Program-made: the position numbers and the translations under genes
From: Gammaproteobacteria bacterium
GTDB lineage: Bacteria; Pseudomonadota; Gammaproteobacteria; Steroidobacterales; BM003
Direction: 5' to 3'
DNA length: 13,867 nt
Assembly (NCBI GenBank): GCA_026193125.1
Contig: JAPHSC010000321.1
Span: 1 to 13,867, forward strand
Notes under the pieces: model-generated
The model's database searches: none
What the model was told of the DNA's origin: nothing
Seen by the model: only the letters and a program-made list of their open reading frames with translations
Part shown: positions 1 to 7,312 of the stretch, in pieces
Numbering within the stretch: position 1 is the first letter of the stretch
Layout of the letters: every line of letters starts with the position of its first letter

Positions 1-897
1 CTCAGCCTTGGCCTCGGGAGCCTTCTCAGCCTTGGCCTCGGCAGCAGGGGCATCCTCAGTTTTCTTTGCGGCAGCTTTCTTGACTGGCGCTTTCTTGCTT
101 GCCGCCTTCTTGGCCGGAGCCTTCTTGGCGGCAGGCTTCCTGGACGGGGCCTTCTTGGCCTTGCCTTCCTCGTCTACTTCAACGAAGTCGTCTTCACCAA
201 CGGGGGCTTCAGGAGCGGTAGCCTTACCCTGGATCACCGCCTCGGCCATACAGGAGGCATACAGGCGAATCGCGCGCATGGCGTCGTCGTTGCCAGGGAT
301 CGGATAATCAATGTTCTCGGGGTTGCAGTTGGTATCGACCACGCCAACCACCGGAATACCCAGCTTGGCGGCTTCCTGCAGGGCAATGTTCTCGTGGCCG
401 ATATCCACGACAAACAGCACGTCAGGCAGCGAAGTCATGTGCTTGATACCGCCCAGGCTGCGATCCAGCTTGGCGTGCTCCCTGCGCAAGCCCAGCACTT
501 CCTTCTTGGTCATCTGCTCGAATGTGCCGGCCTCTTCCATCGCCTCCAGGTCAAACAAACGCTTGATTGACTGGCGGATGGTCTTGAAGTTGGTCAGCAT
601 TCCGCCCAGCCAGCGCTGGCTGACATAAGGCATACTGCAACGCTCGGCTTCGTCCTTGATCGACTCACGGGCGGAGCGCTTGGTTCCCACGAACAGCACT
701 TTGCCGCCATCAGAGACGACTTTCTGCACAAAAGCCTGGGCTTCCAGGAACATTGGCAGCGACTGCTCGAGATTGATAATGTGGATCTTGTTACGTTCAC
801 CGAAGATGAAGGGACCCATCTTGGGATTCCAGTAACGGGTCTGGTGACCGAAATGTACACCGGCCTCCAGCATTTCACGCATGGATACGTTAGGCAT
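1..897 (-). CDS. rpsB: 30S ribosomal protein S2 (3' end outside window)
   Basis: S2 is a primary small-subunit ribosomal protein needed for binding of S1. The 299 visible residues open with PNVSMREMLEAGVHFGHQTR and continue with the family hallmarks YWNPKMGPFIFGERN, IHIINLEQ, VGTKRSARE, RWLGGMLTN and VVDTNCNP. The globular core ends near residue 230 (AVIQGKA). Beyond it lies an atypical tail with repeated KKA/KKAP units, then an acidic Glu/Ala/Lys stretch that is still open at position 1. The start is ATGATG on the minus strand, with AGAGG at 905-909. The second ATG (897) is chosen because it gives 7-nt spacing and the family N-terminus M-x-NVSM; the first ATG (900) would add one Met. The gene is divergent from map. 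In relatives tsf follows downstream, here beyond the left edge. Identity is certain; the true C-terminus is not visible. Confidence 0.98.
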   Translation of the reverse strand, partial: MPNVSMREMLEAGVHFGHQTRYWNPKMGPFIFGERNKIHIINLEQSLPMFLEAQAFVQKVVSDGGKVLFVGTKRSARESIKDEAERCSMPYVSQRWLGGMLTNFKTIRQSIKRLFDLEAMEEAGTFEQMTKKEVLGLRREHAKLDRSLGGIKHMTSLPDVLFVVDIGHENIALQEAAKLGIPVVGVVDTNCNPENIDYPIPGNDDAMRAIRLYASCMAEAVIQGKATAPEAPVGEDDFVEVDEEGKAKKAPSRKPAAKKAPAKKAASKKAPVKKAAAKKTEDAPAAEAKAEKAPEAKAE

Positions 898-1030
898 CAT
901 AATTCCTCTATGGGGTTAGGCCTCCACGCATCCCAAACGGTAACCCATTGATTTCCTTCTATTAATCAGGAAATACCGGGCACCCAACCGTCTGTGTCGA
1001 TGCGTGTGTGGATTAAATTGCTAAAAAAGC
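898..1030 (-). promoter_or_regulatory. rpsB 5' leader with nested stems (probable S2 autoregulatory leader)
   Basis: On the minus strand, the stretch between the predicted start point and rpsB contains nested complementary arms. The outer arms are 925-932 with 999-1006 (8 bp, CACGCATC/GATGCGTG). The middle arms are 937-941 with 987-991 (5 bp, ACGGT/ACCGT). The inner hairpin is 951-957 with 968-974 (7 bp, ATTTCCT/AGGAAAT, 10-nt loop). In E. coli and other gammaproteobacteria the rpsB leader (source of the t44/tff RNA) is a conserved structured element through which S2 represses rpsB-tsf. Location and nesting fit that role. Homology to that RNA family is inferred from position and pairing, not from an alignment. 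Confidence 0.6.
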
Positions 1031-1046
1031 GCGGGCTTTATACCAT
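1018..1046 (+). promoter_or_regulatory. Candidate map promoter overlapping the rpsB promoter
   Basis: TTGCTA (1018-1023) and TACCAT (1041-1046) are separated by 17 bp. Each matches the sigma-70 consensus at 4 of 6 positions. The -10 box shares bases with the -10 box of the opposing rpsB promoter, so the two could not be occupied at once. Another -10-like hexamer (AATAAT, 1102-1107) has no matching -35. Weak prediction. Confidence 0.3.
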
Positions 1047-1065
1047 GTCCGGCCATTTCCAACAA
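1031..1065 (-). promoter_or_regulatory. Predicted rpsB promoter
   Basis: On the minus strand TTGTTG (1060-1065) is followed after exactly 17 bp by TATAAA (1037-1042). An upstream TGG makes this an extended -10 element. A GC-rich discriminator, GCCCGCGC (1029-1036), follows immediately, the usual mark of stringently controlled ribosomal promoters. The start point would lie near 1030, giving a leader of about 130 nt. The -35 box is weak (3 of 6); the -10 and discriminator are the stronger evidence. Confidence 0.6.
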
Positions 1066-1126
1066 ATACTTGCTCGCCAAATGTCGCGGGTCCCAGACCG
1101 GAATAATCTGACTTATCAGAGGGTAA

Positions 1127-1918
1127 ATGTTTCAAGCCAGTCCAGAACTTATGAATGTCACGATAAAAACTCACGAAGAACAGGACAAGATGCGCATTGC
1201 CGGACGCCTGGCGGCCCAGGTCCTGGATATGATAGGCGAGCACGTGCAGCCAGGTGTGACTACCCGTGAACTTGACGTGATTTGCCACAATTTTATGGTC
1301 GACACGCTGGAGTGCATCCCTGCTCCGCTCAATTACAAGGGCTTTCCAAAAAGCATTTGCACCTCGGTCAACCACGTGGTTTGCCACGGCATCCCCGGGG
1401 ACAAGCGCCTGAAAAACGGTGATTGCATCAATATCGATATCACCGTAATCAAGGACGGCTTTCACGGTGACACCAGTCGCATGTTCACCGTGGGCAAGGT
1501 TCCGGTGCAGGCGGAGCGCCTGATCCGGGTCACCCACGAAGCCATGTGCGAGGGGATCAGGCAAATTCGGGCCGGGGCACGCCTGGGGGATATCGGCCAC
1601 GCGGTGCAAAGCTACGCAGAAGCCCGCCACTTCTCCATAGTGCGTGAGTATTGTGGCCATGGCATCGGCCGAGTATTCCACGAGGACCCCCAGGTCCTGC
1701 ACTATGGCAAGCCCGGGCATGGCATGTTGCTCCAGGAAGGCATGACTTTCACCGTGGAGCCCATGATCAATGCCGGGCGCAGGGACGTGAAACTGCTGCC
1801 AGACGGGTGGACCGTGGTGACCAAGGACCATTCCCTGTCGGCGCAGTGGGAACACACCATTCTCGTTACGGCGGAAGGTTATGAAGTGCTTACCCTCGGC
1901 GCCAGTGGCGAGATGTGA
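1127..1918 (+). CDS. map: Type I methionine aminopeptidase
   Basis: Cytosolic metalloprotease that removes the initiator Met from nascent proteins with small second residues. The pita-bread fold signature is complete: H86 in the VCHGIP stretch, and the five metal ligands D104 (NIDITV), D115 (GDTSRMF), H178 (GHGIGRVFHE), E211 (FTVEPM) and E242 (WEHTILV). The length of 263 aa matches the family (E. coli 264). The start at 1127 has a good Shine-Dalgarno sequence (AGAGGG, 1118-1123). Most homologues begin with M-x-VTIKT, which corresponds to the in-frame ATG at 1151 (255 aa) but lacks a clear ribosome site, so the start is uncertain by 8 codons. The stop is directly followed by the glnD GTG, implying co-transcription and translational coupling. 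Confidence 0.98.
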   Translation: MFQASPELMNVTIKTHEEQDKMRIAGRLAAQVLDMIGEHVQPGVTTRELDVICHNFMVDTLECIPAPLNYKGFPKSICTSVNHVVCHGIPGDKRLKNGDCINIDITVIKDGFHGDTSRMFTVGKVPVQAERLIRVTHEAMCEGIRQIRAGARLGDIGHAVQSYAEARHFSIVREYCGHGIGRVFHEDPQVLHYGKPGHGMLLQEGMTFTVEPMINAGRRDVKLLPDGWTVVTKDHSLSAQWEHTILVTAEGYEVLTLGASGEM

Positions 1919-4609
1919 GTGGGCTCCAAGGCGCGCAAAAAAAACATAGATCCTGAAGGCAAACTGCATGCCTTGCTGGGCGGGCTTGACCAAAGCCTGG
2001 CTGCCGGCGAACCGGCCACTGCCTGCTTCAAGGGCTGTCTGGAAAAGGTATCCAGCCACCTCGAATCGGCATTTCTGGAGCGCACCCCGGTGGAACTACT
2101 GGTGGCCGGACGCGCAAGGATGGTCGACGAGGTCCTGCTGAGGGCCTGGAGTCACCACCTGGGCCGGCCTCCCGAATTATCCCTGGTTGCAGTTGGAGGC
2201 TATGGGCGCGGTGAACTGCACCCGGCCTCGGATATCGACGTTATGGTCCTGACACCGGACACCGGCGCCGCCCCCTGGACCAGGCAGTTGGAAGCTTTCT
2301 TCACCTTTCTTTGGGACATCGGACTGGAAGTCGGACAAAGCGTGCGCAGCATTGCCCAATGCGAACAGGAAGCCGCTGCCGATGTCACCGTGGCCACCAC
2401 CTTGATGGAGTCGCGGCTGCTGACCGGCTCACTTGATGCGTTTCAGCAGATGCTGGACCGCACCGGACCCGACAGAATCTGGCCCTCGCGTGACTTTTTC
2501 GCCGCCAAGCGCAAGGAACAACTACAGCGCCATCACCGCTATTACGACACCGCCTACAACCTGGAACCTAATGTAAAGGGCGGCCCTGGCGGTCTGCGGG
2601 ATATCCAGATTATCGGTTGGGTGGCAAAGCGACATTTCGGTGCCGAGACCCTGGACGAGCTGGTCTCCCAGGGATTCCTCACGCGCAAGGAATTGCGTCG
2701 TCTGCGCGCCGGTCAGTCCTTCCTTTGGACGGTGCGTTTTGCCTTGCACATATTTACCAAGCGGCGGGAGGACCGGCTACTGTTCGATCAGCAGACTCGA
2801 ATAGCCGAGCTACTGGACTACGAGGATGCCTCAAACAGTCTCGCGGTGGAGCAGTTCATGCAACGCTATTACCGCACGGTAAAGGAACTGTCGCGGCTGA
2901 ACGAAATGTTGCTGCAACTGTTCGAGGAAGCAATCCTGCTTGATCCGGAGGCGCCGCCCACCCCGATCAACGCCAGCTTCCAGGTACGCAATGGCTATCT
3001 CGAGATTCGTTATGAAGACGTGTTTCTGGAGAACCCATCAGCGCTGCTGGAAATGTTCTCTTTGCTCCAACAGCACCCGGAACTCAAGGGTGTAAGCGCG
3101 AACACCATACGCGAAGTGCGTGATGCCTTGAGTTCGGTGGATGAAGAATTTCGCCAAAGCCCGCGTAATCACCGCATGTTCATGGATATCCTGCGCTCCC
3201 CCCTGGGAGTCACCCATGAACTGAGACGCATGAATTTGTATGGCGTCATCGGCCGTTATATTCCCGCTTTTGAGCGGGTGGTTGGACGCATGCAGTACGA
3301 CCTGTTTCATGCCTACACAGTGGACGAACACACGATGTTCGTGGTCAGCAACCTGCGTCGCTTCGCGTTGCAACGGTTTGACCATGAGTTCCCCGCATGC
3401 AGCGCGATCATGCAAACCCTGCCCAAACCCGAACTGGCCTACCTTGCCGGCCTTTTTCATGATATCGGCAAGGGCCGGGGCGGTAACCACTCCGAGCTGG
3501 GAGCTGCGATTGCCGAGGCTTTCTGCCTGGAACAGGGACTCAGCCGCTACGAGGCACGCCTGGTGGCCTGGCTGGTCAGTCATCACCTGTTGCTTTCCAC
3601 CACAGCCCAGAAGAAAGACATCAGTGACCCCACGGTGATCCACGAATTTGCGCTGACCATCGGCGACCAGGTTCACCTGGATTATCTGTACCTGCTGACC
3701 GTGGCGGACGTGCGCGGCACCAATCCGAAATTGTGGAACTCCTGGAAGGCCAACCTTTTCGAAGAACTGTACAAGCGTACCAAGGTGGTGCTGCGCAGGG
3801 GCCTGGAGAATCCCATAGATCGGGACGAGTTGATTACCGACCACAAACAGCAGGCGCGGGCTTTGCTCGCCGATTCAACTACCAGCCAGGCAGATCAGGA
3901 TCGAGTGTGGGAAGGTTTTAATGATGAATATTTTCTTACCCATTCACCGGAAGAGATCAGCTGGCACACTCAGCTGCTAGCGGAACAACAGGACAGACAG
4001 GACAAGATACGGGTGGCCGTGCGTGATATGCCCCAGCGAGGCGGTATTTCGGTGGTGGTCTATGCACCCAGCCAGGTGATTACGTTTGCGCCGGTCACCG
4101 GCGCCCTGGATGAACTGGGGCTGAGTATTCATGACGCACGGCTGGCGCCGGCCGGCAGCGGCTATACCCTTAGCAGCTACGTAGTGCTGGAGCAGTCCGC
4201 TACCGTCGGTGAGAAAGAACTGCGTCTGGAGGAAATTCGCGAAGGTATGCACAATGCCATACAGCGCTTCGATATAGACGCTCCCCGGGTTACTCGCAGG
4301 GTACCCAGGCAGGTGCGCATGTTCAGCACGCCGACCAGGGTGGAGTTTAGTGACGACAAGGCGCACGCACGCACGGTCATGGAACTGGTCACCGGCGATC
4401 GTCCGGGTCTCGCCTCGCGGGTAGGCCGAGTGATGTTATCCCTGGGTATACGCCTCATTAACGCCAAGATCAGCACGGTGGGCGAGCGCGCGGAGGACGT
4501 TTTCTTCCTGTGTGACCGCAAACAACGCCCGCTAACCCTGGACCTTCGTGAAAAATTAAAACAGGCCTTGCTCGACGAACTTGACGACCCACCCGATGCG
4601 CGCCAGTAA
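1919..4609 (+). CDS. glnD: Bifunctional PII uridylyltransferase / uridylyl-removing enzyme GlnD
   Basis: GlnD is the glutamine sensor of nitrogen control. It uridylylates PII (GlnB/GlnK) when glutamine is low and deuridylylates it when glutamine is high. At 896 aa it matches E. coli (890). Domains in order: nucleotidyltransferase with GGYGRGEL (93-100) and the metal pair D105/D107 in SDID; the GlnD helical region with YNLEPNVKGGPGGLRDI; an HD hydrolase with H514-D515 in LFHDIGKGRGGNHS; and two ACT glutamine-binding domains at about 705-790 and 816-866 (MELVTGDRPGLASRVG). The GTG start immediately follows the map stop; the next Met (residue 68) would cut into the conserved fold, so GTG is preferred. 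The map-glnD-dapD order is the usual gammaproteobacterial one. No damaged motif is seen. Confidence 0.98.
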   Translation: MGSKARKKNIDPEGKLHALLGGLDQSLAAGEPATACFKGCLEKVSSHLESAFLERTPVELLVAGRARMVDEVLLRAWSHHLGRPPELSLVAVGGYGRGELHPASDIDVMVLTPDTGAAPWTRQLEAFFTFLWDIGLEVGQSVRSIAQCEQEAAADVTVATTLMESRLLTGSLDAFQQMLDRTGPDRIWPSRDFFAAKRKEQLQRHHRYYDTAYNLEPNVKGGPGGLRDIQIIGWVAKRHFGAETLDELVSQGFLTRKELRRLRAGQSFLWTVRFALHIFTKRREDRLLFDQQTRIAELLDYEDASNSLAVEQFMQRYYRTVKELSRLNEMLLQLFEEAILLDPEAPPTPINASFQVRNGYLEIRYEDVFLENPSALLEMFSLLQQHPELKGVSANTIREVRDALSSVDEEFRQSPRNHRMFMDILRSPLGVTHELRRMNLYGVIGRYIPAFERVVGRMQYDLFHAYTVDEHTMFVVSNLRRFALQRFDHEFPACSAIMQTLPKPELAYLAGLFHDIGKGRGGNHSELGAAIAEAFCLEQGLSRYEARLVAWLVSHHLLLSTTAQKKDISDPTVIHEFALTIGDQVHLDYLYLLTVADVRGTNPKLWNSWKANLFEELYKRTKVVLRRGLENPIDRDELITDHKQQARALLADSTTSQADQDRVWEGFNDEYFLTHSPEEISWHTQLLAEQQDRQDKIRVAVRDMPQRGGISVVVYAPSQVITFAPVTGALDELGLSIHDARLAPAGSGYTLSSYVVLEQSATVGEKELRLEEIREGMHNAIQRFDIDAPRVTRRVPRQVRMFSTPTRVEFSDDKAHARTVMELVTGDRPGLASRVGRVMLSLGIRLINAKISTVGERAEDVFFLCDRKQRPLTLDLREKLKQALLDELDDPPDARQ

Positions 4610-4656
4610 CCTCACCACCTGTTGCCAAATCCACTTGCCCAAGGAACCCTTCAAGC

Positions 4657-5493
4657 ATGACCATTTTGCAAGACCAGATTAACCAGGCTTGGGAACAACG
4701 CGACACCTTCTCCCCGCGGAACACGCCGCCCGCCGTTGCCCAGGCCATCGAAGCAGCCCTGGACATGCTGGATAGCGGCGCTGCCCGGGTAGCACAACCC
4801 GGCGCCGGCGGCTGGGTAGTGAACGAATGGCTAAAAAAAGCGGTGCTGCTGTCTTTTCGTACGCGTGAAAACCGCAACATAAACGCAGGTTTCACCCGCT
4901 TCTACGACAAGGTCGATTTAAAATACACCAACTATACCGACCAGGACTTCCAGCGCGACCAGGTGCGGGTGGTGCCCCACGCACTGGTCCGCCGTGGCGC
5001 CTACGTGGCACCCGATGTTGTGCTTATGCCCTGCTATGTGAACATCGGCGCCCACGTGGGTTCGGGCACCATGATAGACACCTGGGCGACGGTGGGTTCC
5101 TGCGCGCAGATCGGCAGCAATGTCCACATTTCGGGTGGCGCCGGTATAGGCGGAGTACTCGAACCCCTGCAGGCCAGCCCGACTATCATCGAGGACAACT
5201 GCTTTATCGGTGCGCGATCGGAAGTAGTGGAAGGCGTAATCGTAGAGCGTGGAGCAGTCATTTCCATGGGTGTATTCCTGGGCCAGAGTACTCGAATTTA
5301 TGACCGCGAGAATGACCGGGTGAGCTACGGACGGGTGCCAGCTGGTGCGGTGGTGGTGCCTGGCTCGTTGCCCGCCGCCAATGGCCGCTACAGCCTGGAT
5401 TGTGCAGTGATCGTCAAACGGGTGGATGAAAAGACCCTGGCCAAGGTCGGAATAAATGAACTACTGCGCCAGGCGACCAGTACTACAGCTTAG
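4657..5493 (+). CDS. dapD: 2,3,4,5-tetrahydropyridine-2,6-dicarboxylate N-succinyltransferase
   Basis: DapD transfers succinyl from succinyl-CoA to tetrahydrodipicolinate in the succinylase branch of diaminopimelate/lysine synthesis, feeding peptidoglycan. The 278 residues (E. coli 274) have an N-terminal helical domain with NEWLKKAVLLSFR (56-68). A left-handed beta-helix of hexapeptide repeats follows (about 108-235), including VLMPCYVNIGAHV, DTWATVGSCAQIG, GGAGIGGVLEPLQA and NCFIGARSEVVEGV. D141 and E189 align with catalytic residues described for mycobacterial DapD. The protein ends with VGINELLRQATSTTA. The gap to glnD is 47 bp. Only a distant AAGGAA precedes the ATG, so the ribosome site is weak. 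It probably shares the map-glnD transcript. Confidence 0.98.
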   Translation: MTILQDQINQAWEQRDTFSPRNTPPAVAQAIEAALDMLDSGAARVAQPGAGGWVVNEWLKKAVLLSFRTRENRNINAGFTRFYDKVDLKYTNYTDQDFQRDQVRVVPHALVRRGAYVAPDVVLMPCYVNIGAHVGSGTMIDTWATVGSCAQIGSNVHISGGAGIGGVLEPLQASPTIIEDNCFIGARSEVVEGVIVERGAVISMGVFLGQSTRIYDRENDRVSYGRVPAGAVVVPGSLPAANGRYSLDCAVIVKRVDEKTLAKVGINELLRQATSTTA

Positions 5494-5510
5494 GCAGCCT
5501 CTGATATATT
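5482..5510 (+). promoter_or_regulatory. Candidate promoter for the Moco cluster leader
   Basis: An extended -10, TGATATATT (5502-5510, core TATATT 5 of 6), lies 9 bp after the dapD stop. A half-matching -35, ACTACA (5482-5487), sits 17 bp upstream inside the end of dapD. Transcription would start near 5517, giving a leader of about 270 nt before moaA. A second -10-like TATACT at 5708-5713 has no usable -35. Prediction by eye only. Confidence 0.35.
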
Positions 5511-5534
5511 CTGGGCCAAGAGATTGTGAGCGAG

Positions 5535-5702
5535 ATGGTTGAATTCGAGTGCCGGTTGGAAGCGTATGGTGAACGCTGTGCAGCGTCAGAAATAGTACGC
5601 ATTGCGCGCCCTGCTGCGCCAGCTGACGACACAGAAACCGGACTTGTGCAAGACGCAAAAGTCGAGTTTGTGGACGAATTAAGAAGCTCTCTCGAGCTAT
5701 GA
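5535..5702 (+). CDS. Possible small ORF of 55 codons in the dapD-moaA gap
   Basis: ATG at 5535 opens a frame of 55 codons ending in TGA (5700-5702). A GTG at 5526 in the same frame would add three codons (MSE) and is preceded by AAGAGATT. The product would be acidic, starting MVEFECRLEAYGERC and ending VEFVDELRSSLEL, with no signal peptide or membrane segment. I do not recognise it. Third-position GC is about 44 percent by my count, visibly lower than in the flanking genes, and a long antisense frame is also open here, so an open frame alone is weak evidence. It could be a leader peptide of the Moco cluster, a small protein or chance. Confidence 0.2.
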   Translation: MVEFECRLEAYGERCAASEIVRIARPAAPADDTETGLVQDAKVEFVDELRSSLEL

Positions 5703-5770
5703 TTGAGTATACTTTGAGCGCGAGTCGGAGTTGATTCGCGTTTCCCTAAAGGGGTCCGGCAGACGACCCC
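5685..5770 (+). promoter_or_regulatory. moaA upstream region with three short hairpins
   Basis: Three perfect inverted repeats lie just before moaA. They are AGCTC/GAGCT at 5685-5698 (4-nt loop), CGCGA/TCGCG at 5719-5740 (12-nt loop) and GGGGTC/GACCCC at 5751-5770 (8-nt loop). The last ends 16 nt before the moaA ATG, whose only Shine-Dalgarno-like sequence (AGAG, 5771-5774) directly abuts it, so structure here could control translation. None is followed by a T-run, so these are not ordinary terminators. I cannot match the region to the Moco RNA motif that precedes moaA in E. coli. Confidence 0.35.
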
Positions 5771-5786
5771 AGAGTACGCAACGACT

Positions 5787-6818
5787 ATGACAACTACTGA
5801 TGCAGGCAAGATCGTCGACAAACTGGGCCGGCCGGCAAGAGACCTGCGTATCTCAGTACTGGACCGGTGCAACTTTCGCTGCCCCTACTGTATGCCCGAG
5901 GACCAGTTCCCGGAGGGCTACCAGTTCCTGACCCGGCAGCAATGGCTGAGCTTTGACGAAATCGAACGCCTGAGCAGAATCTTCATCCAGCTGGGCGTGA
6001 GCAAGTTACGCATTACCGGTGGTGAACCCCTGCTGCGCCCGGACCTACCGGACCTGATAGCGCGCCTGATCAAGCTGGAAGGTATTGATGACCTGGCATT
6101 GACGACCAACGGCGCGTTGTTGTCACGCATGGCGGGCGACCTGGCCGCGGCCGGACTGCATCGTGTGACCGTGAGCCTGGACAGCATGGACGAGGAGGTC
6201 TTCAGTCACATGAGCGGTGGCCGTGGCAGTCTCGCCCAAGTGCTTGAGGGCATCGAAGTGGCTGCCAGCCATGGCCTGGGGATCAAGATCAACACGGTGG
6301 TTCAGCGTGGCATCAATGACCACACCTTGCTCGACCTGCTGGAGCATTTTCGTGGCAGCGGACACATCGTTCGCTTCATCGAATTCATGGACGTAGGAAC
6401 ATTGAATCACTGGAACCTGGCCAAGGTGGTACCGGCCCGCGAATTACGCGACCTGATTCACGCACGCTGGCCGCTGGTGCCACTGGAACATAATTATCAC
6501 GGGGAAGTCGCCAAGCGTTACACCTACGCCGATGGCGCGGGTGAGATAGGTTTTATCACCTCGGTGACGGAACCGTTTTGCGGAAATTGCAATCGCGCCA
6601 GGCTCTCCGCCGACGGCGAAATGTTTACCTGCCTGTTTGCCAACCGGGGCACTGACCTGAAAGGCGCGCTCAGGGCAGGCGCCAGCGACGAGCAATTACT
6701 GGAATTGATTGGTAAGGTGTGGCTGCATCGCAGTGATCGCTATAGCAGCCAGCGTTCCACCGGCAATGCCGCAGTCCTGGACCATGACCGGGTTGAGATG
6801 TATCACATCGGAGGTTGA
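5787..6818 (+). CDS. moaA: GTP 3',8-cyclase (radical SAM) MoaA
   Basis: MoaA performs the first Moco step, a radical-SAM rearrangement of GTP to 3',8-cyclo-7,8-dihydro-GTP, which MoaC converts onward. The 343 residues carry the SAM cluster motif C28-x3-C32-x2-C35 in DRCNFRCPYCMPE, the SAM-contacting TGGEP (78-82) and TTNG (106-109). A second 4Fe-4S site is C265-x2-C268-x13-C282 in FCGNCNRARLSADG. The conserved terminal double glycine (342-343) is present. FMDVGTLNHW (200-209) is typical of the family. The ATG at 5787 has no strong ribosome site, but the next Met lies inside the radical-SAM motif (residue 36), so this start is required. Its stop is directly followed by moaC. First gene of the Moco cluster. 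Confidence 0.97.
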   Translation: MTTTDAGKIVDKLGRPARDLRISVLDRCNFRCPYCMPEDQFPEGYQFLTRQQWLSFDEIERLSRIFIQLGVSKLRITGGEPLLRPDLPDLIARLIKLEGIDDLALTTNGALLSRMAGDLAAAGLHRVTVSLDSMDEEVFSHMSGGRGSLAQVLEGIEVAASHGLGIKINTVVQRGINDHTLLDLLEHFRGSGHIVRFIEFMDVGTLNHWNLAKVVPARELRDLIHARWPLVPLEHNYHGEVAKRYTYADGAGEIGFITSVTEPFCGNCNRARLSADGEMFTCLFANRGTDLKGALRAGASDEQLLELIGKVWLHRSDRYSSQRSTGNAAVLDHDRVEMYHIGG

Positions 6819-7301
6819 ATGCTCACTCATATCGATGCCGAAAATCGCCCAACAATGGTGGACGTCAGTGACAAGAATCCAAGCCTGCGCACCGCTGTTG
6901 CCGAAGCAGTGGTGGTGCTGCCGGAGGTGATCCGGCAACTTAGCCGCAACGGTGATCTGCACAGCGCCAAGGGTCCCGTGTTCCAGACAGCGATCATTGC
7001 CGGGACCATGGCGGCCAAGCGCACCCATGACTTGATCCCCTTCTGTCACCCGCTGGGTATCGAAAGCTGCAAGATCGAGATCGAGCTGAATGAGCAGTTC
7101 GAAGCCGTGATCCGCTGCCGGGTCAAGGTACATCACAAGACCGGGGTGGAAATGGAGGCGCTCACCGGCGCTAGCGTGGCGGCCCTGACCATCTATGATA
7201 TGTGCAAGGCCCTGTCGCACGATATCGTGATCAGGAGCACCAGACTTGTCACCAAGACCGGCGGCAAGAGCGATTTCCAGGCTGCGAGTCCTGGTAACTG
7301 A
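6819..7301 (+). CDS. moaC: Cyclic pyranopterin monophosphate synthase MoaC
   Basis: MoaC converts the MoaA product to cyclic pyranopterin monophosphate in the cytosol. All 160 residues align with the family (E. coli 161). Catalytic K51 is in SAKGP, the H77 region in FCHPL, and the active-site block MEALTGASVAALTIYD is followed by CKALSHDI with D127 and K130 (E. coli D128, K131). The closing KTGGKS (146-151) is present. The ATG abuts the moaA TGA, and a strong GGAGG (6810-6814) within the moaA end serves it, so the two are translationally coupled. No anomaly. Confidence 0.98.
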   Translation: MLTHIDAENRPTMVDVSDKNPSLRTAVAEAVVVLPEVIRQLSRNGDLHSAKGPVFQTAIIAGTMAAKRTHDLIPFCHPLGIESCKIEIELNEQFEAVIRCRVKVHHKTGVEMEALTGASVAALTIYDMCKALSHDIVIRSTRLVTKTGGKSDFQAASPGN

Positions 7302-7312
7302 CGGTCGGCATA

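Noticed and set aside
1013..2059. 348-codon open frame on the minus strand opposite map
   Set aside because: It lies antisense to a fully recognisable map gene, shows no family motif and is explained by GC-biased codon use leaving few stops in the mirror frame.
3038..3844. 268-codon antisense open frame inside glnD
   Set aside because: It mirrors the conserved GlnD HD-domain coding sequence; no recognisable protein features.
5751..5770. GGGGTC/GACCCC hairpin as an intrinsic terminator
   Set aside because: No T-run follows and it lies 16 nt before the moaA start, so termination is less likely than a translational role.
5494..5786. Moco riboswitch ahead of moaA
   Set aside because: Position is right, but I could not recognise its conserved core; kept only as an unidentified structured leader pending a covariance-model scan.
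5483..5872. 129-codon antisense frame across the dapD-moaA gap
   Set aside because: Ser/Arg-rich, overlaps the start of moaA and has no recognisable motif; likely chance, though it shows that open frames are easy to find in this gap.
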